Shown here piece by piece: positions 7,141 to 13,326 of a stretch of DNA of 13,646 nucleotides (positions are counted from its first letter, which is position 1; the number at the start of each line of letters is the position of its first letter). The notes under the pieces were generated by a model, which saw only the letters and a program-made list of their open reading frames with translations, ran no database searches and was not told the DNA's origin. The position numbers were made by a program, and so were the translations under genes. The stretch comes from an uncultured Ruminococcus sp. (GTDB lineage Bacteria > Bacillota > Clostridia > Oscillospirales > CAG-272): NCBI GenBank assembly GCA_902783905.1, contig CACZSP010000102.1:1-13646 (forward strand), written 5' to 3'.

Positions 7141-7151
7141 CCGTAATACGG
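7141..7151. promoter_or_regulatory. Palindrome at the expected transcription start
   Basis: CCGTA-A-TACGG is a perfect inverted repeat with a single central base, placed 5-15 nt downstream of the -10 box of the GT4-CsaB promoter and just before the AAGGAGG. The position suits an operator, but the arms are short and chance is possible. Confidence 0.3.
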
Positions 7152-7165
7152 AAAAGGAGGAAAGC

Positions 7166-9247
7166 ATGAAAATACTGATATGCACGACCCGCATGGGGAT
7201 CGGCGGAGCCGAGACCCACGTGCTGACGCTCTCCTCCGGACTCGTCGAATCGGGACAACGCGTCGCCGTCGTTTCCGCGGGCGGCGCGCTCGTTCCCGAA
7301 CTCGAAAAAAAAGGCGTCCGTCACGTTTCGGCGCCGCTTGACAAAAAAGATCCGCTGTCGCTTCTGCGTTCCGCCACGGTGATCCGGAAGGCGGCGCGCG
7401 GCTGCGATATCGTTCACGTGCACGGAAGGATCCCTTCGCTCGTCTGCGCGATGCTCTCCCGGGATCCCGCATTTCCCGCGGTCGTTTCGACGGCGCACGG
7501 TTTTTACGACCCGGCTCCGCCGAAAGGAAACCTGACATTCTGGGGCGAGCGGACGGTCGCCGTCAGCGAAAAAGTGGCTGATTATCTGACCGGCGTTTAC
7601 CGTCTGCCCCGGGACCGTGTCGAGGTCATCCGCAACGGAGCGGAGATACCCGAAACCGGGCGCGTATTTCCGCCGGACGGACTTCGCTGCGCCGTCTGCA
7701 GCAGGGTCGATCCCGATACCCTCCCGGTCATACTTCGCGCCGCAGGCGCCGTCCGGGAGCTCCGCGCGGCGCATCCCGGCGAGAATATCTCCCTGACCGT
7801 CATCGGTTCGGGAAAAAGCGTCCGGGAACTTGAAAAAGCAGCCGCTGCGGCAAACGCTGATTCCCCCGGCAGCGTTATCCTCGCGGGGGCGCGGACCGAC
7901 TCCGCCTCTTACCTTTCGGGATACGACGTATTCATCGGGCAGTCCCGGTCGGCGATCGAAGCGGCGGCTGCGGGACTTGCCGTCGTGACGCTTTCGGACG
8001 CAGGATGCGGAGGAATACTCTCTCCGGAAAACGCTGAGCGTCTGCTCCGGAACAATCTGATACCGGAGGAAAGCGATAAAATCTCTCTTTTTTCGTCGCT
8101 TGAAGAACTGCTTTGCGACCGCGGCCTTTTGTGCCGTTCCGGAGGATTCGCGAGGGAATTCGCCGGAGAAAACTGCGATATAAGAAATATATGCAGGCAA
8201 ATCGAACAGACCTACCGCGCCGTTCTTGACGGACGCAGGAGGGGAGTTTTCCTGTGCGGATATTTCGGCGCATTCAACGCGGGCGACGAGGCGACGCTGC
8301 GGTGCGTCGCTGACGAAATAAAAAAACGCGCCCCCAAAGCAAAGGTTTACGCTCTGACGCGTACCGTCCGCAGCGCGGATCCGTTTTATTCGGGAATAAC
8401 GCCGGTTTTCCGGTTCGATCTGACTGCTATACGGGCGGCGCTGCGCGATTCGCGCCTTTTCGTACTCTGCGGAGGATCGCTGATACAGAACGTCACGAGT
8501 TCGCGTTCGCTCGAATACTACCGCCGGCTTTTTTCGCTGGCGGGAAAATACGGTTGCCGCCGGATGATCTGGGGAGGAGGGATCGGCCCTCTCCGCGGAA
8601 AAAGAGCGGAACGCGTCGCCGTCGGGATGCTCTCCGACTGCGATTACGCCGGACTGCGGGACCCGGACTCCTTCGCTTACGCGTCGCGCTTCTGCGAAAA
8701 CTGCCGCCCGACATCCGACCCGGCGCTGTTCTTTTCCGCGTCCGAACGGAAAACCGACGGCGTGTATTTCATAATTTCACTGCGCAGGATCAAAGGAAAA
8801 AACTCCGCTGCGGTGAAAAATATCTCCGATGCGGTAAAAGAAATATCCGAAAAAACCGGACTGACTCCCCGTTTTGCGGCTCTCTGCCGCGCCGACGCCG
8901 GGATCTGCCGCCGGGCGGCAAAGTCCTGCGGCGCCGGCTTCGCCGACTGCTCCGATCCTTTCGCCGCGGCGTCGGTGATCAGAGGCGCACGGCTCGTGAT
9001 CGCCGTTCGGCTCCACGCCTCCGTGTTCGCCCGCTCCGCCCGCGTTCCCGCCGTCTGCGTATCCTACGACCCGAAGGTCGCGGCTTTCGCCGCCTCTGCC
9101 GGATACGAAGCTCTCGATCCCGACGAAACTCTGCGCCGCCGTCTTGCGGACGCCGCGCTGAAAGCCCTCGGAACCGTTCCTCCTCCGCTTCCGGCGGCTG
9201 AGCCGACAGACGCCGACGCGTTTGAAAAGCTGTACGCTTTACGCTGA
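7166..9247 (+). CDS. csaB: Bifunctional GT4-like glycosyltransferase / CsaB-type polysaccharide pyruvyl transferase
   Basis: A single 693-residue frame holds two enzymes. Residues 1 to about 358 are a GT-B glycosyltransferase: the donor/acceptor loop MGIGGAETHV (G13-G14-A15-E16), HVHGRIPS, STAHGFYD, VAVSEKVADYL, RVEVIRNGAEIP and the sugar-nucleotide segment GQSRSAIEAAAAG (E265). The first glutamate of the GT4 E-x7-E pair is missing. From about residue 360 comes a polysaccharide pyruvyl transferase domain: CGYFGAFNAGDEATL (G365 onward), FVLCGGSLIQN, IWGGGIGPL, GLRDPDSF, SDPALFF and AVRLHASVFA (R615, H617). CsaB transfers pyruvate from phosphoenolpyruvate to a secondary cell-wall polysaccharide that anchors SLH-domain proteins. 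There is no signal peptide, so it acts on the cytoplasmic side. AAGGAGG lies 5 nt before the ATG. The gene is probably monocistronic. The gene symbol applies to the C-terminal half only. Confidence 0.88.
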   Translation: MKILICTTRMGIGGAETHVLTLSSGLVESGQRVAVVSAGGALVPELEKKGVRHVSAPLDKKDPLSLLRSATVIRKAARGCDIVHVHGRIPSLVCAMLSRDPAFPAVVSTAHGFYDPAPPKGNLTFWGERTVAVSEKVADYLTGVYRLPRDRVEVIRNGAEIPETGRVFPPDGLRCAVCSRVDPDTLPVILRAAGAVRELRAAHPGENISLTVIGSGKSVRELEKAAAAANADSPGSVILAGARTDSASYLSGYDVFIGQSRSAIEAAAAGLAVVTLSDAGCGGILSPENAERLLRNNLIPEESDKISLFSSLEELLCDRGLLCRSGGFAREFAGENCDIRNICRQIEQTYRAVLDGRRRGVFLCGYFGAFNAGDEATLRCVADEIKKRAPKAKVYALTRTVRSADPFYSGITPVFRFDLTAIRAALRDSRLFVLCGGSLIQNVTSSRSLEYYRRLFSLAGKYGCRRMIWGGGIGPLRGKRAERVAVGMLSDCDYAGLRDPDSFAYASRFCENCRPTSDPALFFSASERKTDGVYFIISLRRIKGKNSAAVKNISDAVKEISEKTGLTPRFAALCRADAGICRRAAKSCGAGFADCSDPFAAASVIRGARLVIAVRLHASVFARSARVPAVCVSYDPKVAAFAASAGYEALDPDETLRRRLADAALKALGTVPPPLPAAEPTDADAFEKLYALR

Positions 9248-9261
9248 GTGTGTTTCAACAG

Positions 9262-9315
9262 AAAAAAGGCTGCTCGTTCGCCCGGATCAATAATTCGGGT
9301 TTCTGAGCAGCCTTT
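9262..9315 (-). terminator. Rho-independent terminator between convergent genes
   Basis: AAAGGCTGCTC (9265-9275) pairs perfectly with GAGCAGCCTTT (9305-9315), an 11-bp stem. An inner CCCG/CGGG (9281-9284 with 9296-9299) makes a second stem. Read on the minus strand it is followed by six Ts, so it best ends the solute-binding lipoprotein transcript. On the plus strand only three Ts follow, so it probably also ends the GT4-CsaB message, less efficiently. A further small hairpin (CCGGC/GCCGG, 9325-9338) lies between it and the lipoprotein stop. Confidence 0.88.
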
Positions 9316-9356
9316 ACCGTTTCCCCGGCGCACGCCGGCGCCGCTTAAGTACGGGA

Positions 9357-10859
9357 TTATTTAATGCTGTCGCTGAGTTTCTTCAGATTGACCTTGAACT
9401 GTCTGTTGGCCGAAGTGAGAGTGGAAACGATATCCGTATTGTCGCAGATGATCTTGCGGCAGGTGTCAAGAATGTTGATTCCGTAGGATCCGAGCATGAA
9501 TCCCATGTCGCTGTAATACGAGTTCCTTATCATCTGGATGCACTTGAGGGATTCGACGTCGCGGATCGACTGCCCCTGGATCACGACCTCCATATACGAG
9601 GGCATGACCGTCAGATACGACTCGTAAGCGATGTCCTCGAGGATCGCGCTGACCGAATTGGTCTCGAACGTCGAGACCGGGACCGACATGGCGGCGCCGA
9701 TGTTCGCCTGCATGTGAATCATGTAATCCTGCTGGTCCGAGTTGTATTTAGGGATCGGAACGACGCCGAAATCGGTATCGGTGGAGCGCATTTTTTCAAC
9801 GTCCTTGAAGTTTCCGATCAGGAACAGCGCGCGGTCGTCGGTGAGCGCCTGCGCGGTCCAGTATTCACGCGCTTCGGTCGTCGTGCTGATGCGGTCGACG
9901 AGGAACATTCCGTTCTCTTCGGCGCAGAGCGACTTGATACCCTCGAGTACGCTGTAAAAGTTTTCGTTGATGATATTCAGAACAGGAAGGTCTTCTTCGT
10001 CCTTGGAAACCATCTGAAATCCGCTTCCGCTTATGAAGCAGTCGATGCAGAAGGTGTTCGCGATCATTCCGAGACGGTCGTCCTTTGTTATGACCTGATC
10101 TCCGTCAAGGTCTCCGGTGACTATTTTGACCATCTCGCTCATCACGGCAAACGTCCAGCCGCCGTCCTCGACGATCTTGTAAATGTTGTCAAGTTTGAAA
10201 TCCTTGTGAACCGTCTTGTTGAAAAGAGTGCACGGGGTGGCTCCGAACGCGTGGACGTTGGCGTCAGAGTATGCGAAATAGTTTTTCCCGTGGATCGAGC
10301 TTCCGGAAAGGAACGAATTGTTCCAGTAGGGCTTCGAAAGATCGATTTTCGACAGTGCGCTCAGTTCGTGCAGTTCGCCGTTGATCGACATCGTCATCGA
10401 ATAGGTCTGGTTCGCCTCTACCAGATGAGCGAGGACGTCTCCGCTTTTTACCGACGCGGCGACGTTCTTTTGAATGTCGGAGTCCTTCATAAATACCGGT
10501 TTGATGACCAGTTTATGCTTGTCCTGGATCTTCAGGTTGCGGTTGTATACTGCGTCGTTGAGGATCGATCCGTTGATCTCCGAGGCAACAAAGTCCATGT
10601 TAGGCTCGATATCGTTGCCGTTGTAAAGAATTGTGAAGTCGTTGCCTTCCCAGTCTTCCGGATCGATCTTCGGGTCATAGTCGGGAGCGGTTTCCTCCGT
10701 GACGTTTCCGGTATCCCCGGCAGAGGCGACTCCGGGATCGACGGTCGTGACCGTCTGATCCCCGCCGGGTTTTTCGGCGCAGGACGAAAGTCCGGATACG
10801 AACGAGCAAAGCAGCAGCACGGCGAGAATGATCGCCGGTATTCTTCTTGTCGTTTTCAT
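9357..10859 (-). CDS. Extracellular solute-binding lipoprotein, ABC-type, with EF-hand-like loop
   Basis: 500 residues. A lipoprotein signal peptide ends at the lipobox L24-S25-S26-C27, followed by a Thr/Gly/Glu-rich linker to about residue 66. The mature part resembles large family 1 solute-binding proteins of carbohydrate ABC importers: DFTILYNG, SILNDAVYNRNLKIQDKH, then LFNKTVHKDFKLDNIYKIVEDGGWT, and the late VVPIPKYNSDQQDYM segment. D250-L-D252-G-D254-Q-V-I-T-K-D-D261 matches a 12-residue EF-hand loop and probably binds calcium, a recurring feature in this class. No permease or ATPase gene is adjacent, so the transporter partner must be elsewhere or the protein is an orphan receptor. AGAGG lies 9 nt before the ATG. 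It follows the CarD-like gene by 80 nt on the same strand; cotranscription is possible. The ligand is unknown. Confidence 0.85.
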   Translation of the reverse strand: MKTTRRIPAIILAVLLLCSFVSGLSSCAEKPGGDQTVTTVDPGVASAGDTGNVTEETAPDYDPKIDPEDWEGNDFTILYNGNDIEPNMDFVASEINGSILNDAVYNRNLKIQDKHKLVIKPVFMKDSDIQKNVAASVKSGDVLAHLVEANQTYSMTMSINGELHELSALSKIDLSKPYWNNSFLSGSSIHGKNYFAYSDANVHAFGATPCTLFNKTVHKDFKLDNIYKIVEDGGWTFAVMSEMVKIVTGDLDGDQVITKDDRLGMIANTFCIDCFISGSGFQMVSKDEEDLPVLNIINENFYSVLEGIKSLCAEENGMFLVDRISTTTEAREYWTAQALTDDRALFLIGNFKDVEKMRSTDTDFGVVPIPKYNSDQQDYMIHMQANIGAAMSVPVSTFETNSVSAILEDIAYESYLTVMPSYMEVVIQGQSIRDVESLKCIQMIRNSYYSDMGFMLGSYGINILDTCRKIICDNTDIVSTLTSANRQFKVNLKKLSDSIK

Positions 10860-10917
10860 TTCGGGTTTCCTCTCATATTTTACTTTGTTCGAAATTCAAA
10901 AAAGCAATCGGTTTGTC

Positions 10918-10931
10918 CGCCGTTTCCGGCG
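10918..10931 (-). other. Small GAAA-tetraloop hairpin between carD-like and lipoprotein genes
   Basis: The minus-strand RNA can form CGCCG-GAAA-CGGCG, a 5-bp stem closed by a GNRA tetraloop, 8 nt after the CarD-like stop. A run of six Ts follows only about 14 nt later, too far for a standard terminator. It might be a weak attenuator or an mRNA end stabiliser. The TAAAAT at about 10879-10884 has no well-spaced -35 (TTGCTT is 19 nt away), so I do not call a promoter for the lipoprotein gene. Confidence 0.35.
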
Positions 10932-10939
10932 AAGCGCGG

Positions 10940-11458
10940 TCACTTTGCCGCTTCCGCGGGTTCGAGCAGTTTGCAGACCCTGCGGTGTATTTCGTCCCTG
11001 TCGACTCCGAGAACGGCCGCCAGCTCCCCGTAAAGGCAGTTGCGTGCGGTGTGCTCGAAATCGTTGTCGAGATCGGGAAGACGGCGGCGGCTCTTTTTGA
11101 AGACGCGCCTCCTTTCGGATACCGTCTTGATAACTCTTACGTAATCCACAAGATCGGTCGTTTTTACCGTGACACGGTACAGTTCGCGCCTTTCCTTTTC
11201 CACCGGGATCTCAAGCGGATCGATATCCGGGATTGATTTTAACAGCGCGAGCGCCTCTTTTTTCGTCACGAGATCCCGGATAACGACGTTGTCACAGTCC
11301 ACCGGAGTGTAAATGGTCATGGCCGTCGTATCGTTGACCGGCTCAAGCACGTAAAACAGACGGTCGTCCGTTCCGTTCCCGAAAGGAGACGTCCGGATCT
11401 CGCTGACCTCGCAGACGCCGCTGTTGCCGTATACGATTCTGTCCCCAACCTTGTACAT
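10940..11458 (-). CDS. CarD-like (CarD/CdnL/TRCF family) transcriptional regulator
   Basis: 172 residues. The N-terminal RNA-polymerase-interacting domain opens MYKVGDRIVYGNSGVCEVSEI, the hallmark of CarD/CdnL/TRCF-RID proteins. A linker with KKEALALLKSIP follows, then a basic helical C-terminal part with SERRRVFKKSRRR and the conserved LYGELAAVLGVDRDEI. Such proteins bind the RNA polymerase beta subunit and stabilise open complexes. The frame runs up to an ATG at 11497, but the GGAGG at 11467-11471 lies 8 nt before the ATG at 11458 and only 2 nt before the one at 11464. The domain also starts at 11458, so that start was chosen. It is divergent from rny and has its own perfect-consensus promoter. 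Which promoters it controls is unknown. Confidence 0.93.
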   Translation of the reverse strand: MYKVGDRIVYGNSGVCEVSEIRTSPFGNGTDDRLFYVLEPVNDTTAMTIYTPVDCDNVVIRDLVTKKEALALLKSIPDIDPLEIPVEKERRELYRVTVKTTDLVDYVRVIKTVSERRRVFKKSRRRLPDLDNDFEHTARNCLYGELAAVLGVDRDEIHRRVCKLLEPAEAAK

Positions 11459-11466
11459 TCGCATAA

Positions 11467-11471
11467 CCTCC
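11467..11471 (-). promoter_or_regulatory. Ribosome binding site deciding the CarD-like start
   Basis: GGAGG on the minus strand, 8 nt before the ATG at 11458. Two other in-frame ATGs are excluded: 11464 is too close (2 nt) and 11497 is upstream of this site, almost at the expected transcript start. Confidence 0.85.
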
Positions 11472-11501
11472 GCGGAAATGAATAACTTCAGCGCCAATAT
11501 T

Positions 11502-11530
11502 ATTATATCATATCAATTCCGGCTTGTCAA
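11502..11530 (-). promoter_or_regulatory. Perfect-consensus sigma-A promoter of the CarD-like gene
   Basis: Minus strand TTGACA (11525-11530), 17-nt spacer, TATAAT (11502-11507), with TG one base before the -10. All twelve hexamer positions match consensus. The start is expected near 11495, giving a leader of about 37 nt. Confidence 0.93.
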
Positions 11531-11574
11531 ATATTCGCTGAAAAAGGCGGCGATATTCACGTTATTCGGACGAT

Positions 11575-11590
11575 AATTCAAATATGAATT
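11575..11590. promoter_or_regulatory. Inverted repeat overlapping the rny -35 box
   Basis: AATTCA-AATA-TGAATT is a perfect 6-bp inverted repeat whose right arm runs into the TTGACA of the rny promoter (shared bases 11589-11590). Its placement would suit a repressor operator. It is AT-rich in an AT-rich spacer, so chance occurrence is plausible. Confidence 0.4.
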
Positions 11591-11617
11591 GACAAAAAAG
11601 GCTTTTGGGTGTATAAT
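11589..11617 (+). promoter_or_regulatory. Perfect-consensus sigma-A promoter of rny
   Basis: TTGACA (11589-11594), 17-nt spacer, TATAAT (11612-11617). The expected start near 11624 leaves an AT-rich leader of about 66 nt before the ATG at 11690, with AGGAGG 6-7 nt ahead of it. No riboswitch-like structure is apparent in the leader. Confidence 0.94.
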
Positions 11618-11689
11618 ATTATATTATCATATTGTCTTTGATGACATTATCTTAAATTATACAGCAGTTAACCGAAGAGGAGGTGCATA

Positions 11690-13264
11690 ATGCAGGAAGT
11701 ATTGACGTATATTATTCCGGTCGCTTCGGCCGCCGTAGGCTGCGGGATCGGTATAGTATCCGGTATTGCGATCCGGAAAAAGAAAGCCGAAAAACTGATC
11801 GGCTCGGCCGAAGAGCATGCCCGGAAGATAGAAGACGATGCCAAGGTCAAAGCGGCGGTAGATTCACAGAAAGTACTGCTCGATACCACAAAGATGGCGG
11901 ATCAGATGAGATCCGAAGCCGAACGGATCAGATCCGACGCCGAGCGGGAGATCAACAGACGCCGTTCAGAAGTTTCCAAAGCCGAAAACAGAGTCGCCCA
12001 GAAAGAGGAGAACCTGGAAAAAAAGTCGGAGCAGCTCGAAAAAAAGAACGAGCAGCTTGACAGGAAGCTCAAGGAAGCCGACGGGATCCGCGACGAAGCC
12101 CAGAAGGCTCTCGAAACTCAGCGCAAGGCGCTCGAGGATATCGCCGGCCTGACCGCCGAGGAGGCGAAGGACAGGCTGATGGCGGAGATGGAGGAAAAGG
12201 CCAAATTCGGATTTTCCCAGCGCCTTTCCGAACTCGAGGAGGAATTCAAGGAGACAGCCGACGAAAAAGCAAGAAACCTTATAACTCTTGCCATCCAGCG
12301 CTGCGCCGCCGACCACGTGTCGGAAGCGACGGTGACTTCCGTCCAGATCCCCAACGAGGAAATGAAGGGAAGGATCATCGGACGCGAGGGACGCAACATC
12401 CAGAAGCTGGAGACGCTGACCGGAGTCGAGCTGATCATAGACGACACTCCGGACGCCATAACCGTTTCAGGCTTTGATCCGGTAAGACGCGAGATCGCGC
12501 GTCTGACCCTCGAAAAACTGATCTCCGACGGACGCATCCATCCGGCGAGAATCGAGGAAATGTACGAAAAGGCGCGCCGCGAGGTCGAAGCCGGCATCAA
12601 GCAGGCGGGCGAGCGCGCGACCTTCGAGGTCGGAGTCCACGGACTCAACCCCGAACTGATAAAGATACTCGGCAGACTCCGCTACAGAACCAGCTACGGC
12701 CAGAACGTGCTCAAGCATTCGGTCGAGGTCGCATTCCTCGCAGGTATCATGGCCGAGGAACTCGGAGTTGACGCGGCGACGGCAAAGCGCGCCGGACTTC
12801 TTCACGACATCGGAAAGGCGTTCCCGCACGACGTAGAGGGAACTCACGTCGAAATAGGCGTCAACGCCGCCAAGAAGTTCAAGGAAAGCCGCGAGATCAT
12901 CCACGCCATAGAAGCTCACCACAACGACGTTGAACCTCAGACGGTCATTGCGGTGCTCGTTCAGGCGGCCGACGCCATCTCGGCGGCAAGACCGGGAGCG
13001 CGCCGCGAGGATCTCGAGAACTACATCAAGCGCCTTGAAAAGCTCGAAGAGATCGCCGGAGGCTTCCACGGAGTCGAAAAGGCGTACGCCATTCAGGCCG
13101 GCAGAGAACTCCGCGTAATGATCAGGCCGGAGGACGTTTCCGACGAAGGCATGAAGGTCATCGCGCGGGATATCGCCCAGAAGATCAAGGAAGAGGTAAA
13201 ATACCCCGGACAGATCAAGGTCAATCTCATCCGCGAATCGAGAGCGGTGGATTACGCAAAATAA
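11690..13264 (+). CDS. rny: Ribonuclease Y
   Basis: Membrane-anchored endoribonuclease that starts mRNA decay in many Gram-positive bacteria. The 524 residues match the usual length and order. An N-terminal membrane helix (about 5-28, YIIPVASAAVGCGIGIVSG) is followed by a long charged coiled coil (about 30-195, rich in Glu/Lys/Arg heptads). A KH RNA-binding domain has GRIIGREGRN at 227-236, and an HD phosphohydrolase domain has metal ligands H343, H372-D373 (LLHDIGKA) and D428, plus EAHHND near 408-413. All catalytic residues are present. A strong AGGAGG precedes the ATG and a perfect-consensus promoter lies 73 nt upstream. In many Firmicutes rny lies near recA, cinA and pgsA; here pgsA is about 9 kb away with other genes between. 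Expression is expected to be high and constitutive. Confidence 0.97.
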   Translation: MQEVLTYIIPVASAAVGCGIGIVSGIAIRKKKAEKLIGSAEEHARKIEDDAKVKAAVDSQKVLLDTTKMADQMRSEAERIRSDAEREINRRRSEVSKAENRVAQKEENLEKKSEQLEKKNEQLDRKLKEADGIRDEAQKALETQRKALEDIAGLTAEEAKDRLMAEMEEKAKFGFSQRLSELEEEFKETADEKARNLITLAIQRCAADHVSEATVTSVQIPNEEMKGRIIGREGRNIQKLETLTGVELIIDDTPDAITVSGFDPVRREIARLTLEKLISDGRIHPARIEEMYEKARREVEAGIKQAGERATFEVGVHGLNPELIKILGRLRYRTSYGQNVLKHSVEVAFLAGIMAEELGVDAATAKRAGLLHDIGKAFPHDVEGTHVEIGVNAAKKFKESREIIHAIEAHHNDVEPQTVIAVLVQAADAISAARPGARREDLENYIKRLEKLEEIAGGFHGVEKAYAIQAGRELRVMIRPEDVSDEGMKVIARDIAQKIKEEVKYPGQIKVNLIRESRAVDYAK

Positions 13265-13266
13265 TC

Positions 13267-13310
13267 TTTTACGGCGGGCGGTCCGGTTCTGCGGACCGCC
13301 CGCCGTAAAA
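13267..13310 (+). other. Perfect 19-bp hairpin after rny, without a U-tract
   Basis: TTTTACGGCGGGCGGTCC (13267-13284) is exactly complementary to 13293-13310. One extra G-C pair (13285 with 13292) closes a GTTCTG hexaloop. The T-run is on the 5' arm and the A-run on the 3' arm, so on neither strand is the stem followed by Us, unlike a standard intrinsic terminator. It starts 2 nt after the rny stop and ends 3 nt before the GGAGG of the next gene. It could protect the rny 3' end, allow partial read-through, or be a processing site. Confidence 0.75.
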
Positions 13311-13313
13311 AAC

Positions 13314-13318
13314 GGAGG
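13314..13318 (+). promoter_or_regulatory. Ribosome binding site supporting a TTG start
   Basis: GGAGG lies 8 nt before TTG at 13327, which opens a signal peptide. There is no nearby in-frame ATG (the first is at 13468, past the lipobox), so this site decides the start. Confidence 0.8.
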
Positions 13319-13326
13319 ACAACGAA

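Noticed and set aside
10869..10914. A possible promoter for the solute-binding lipoprotein (TTGCTT, then TAAAAT)
   Set aside because: The spacing is 19 nt and the predicted start would fall in or next to the Shine-Dalgarno, leaving almost no leader.
9714..11033. A 439-codon plus-strand frame opposite the solute-binding lipoprotein
   Set aside because: It has no recognisable motif, no ribosome binding site and crosses the intergenic region into the CarD-like gene; it is a shadow of the minus-strand genes.
11618..11689. A possible riboswitch or small RNA in the rny leader
   Set aside because: The leader is short, AT-rich and without a convincing stem or known conserved core.
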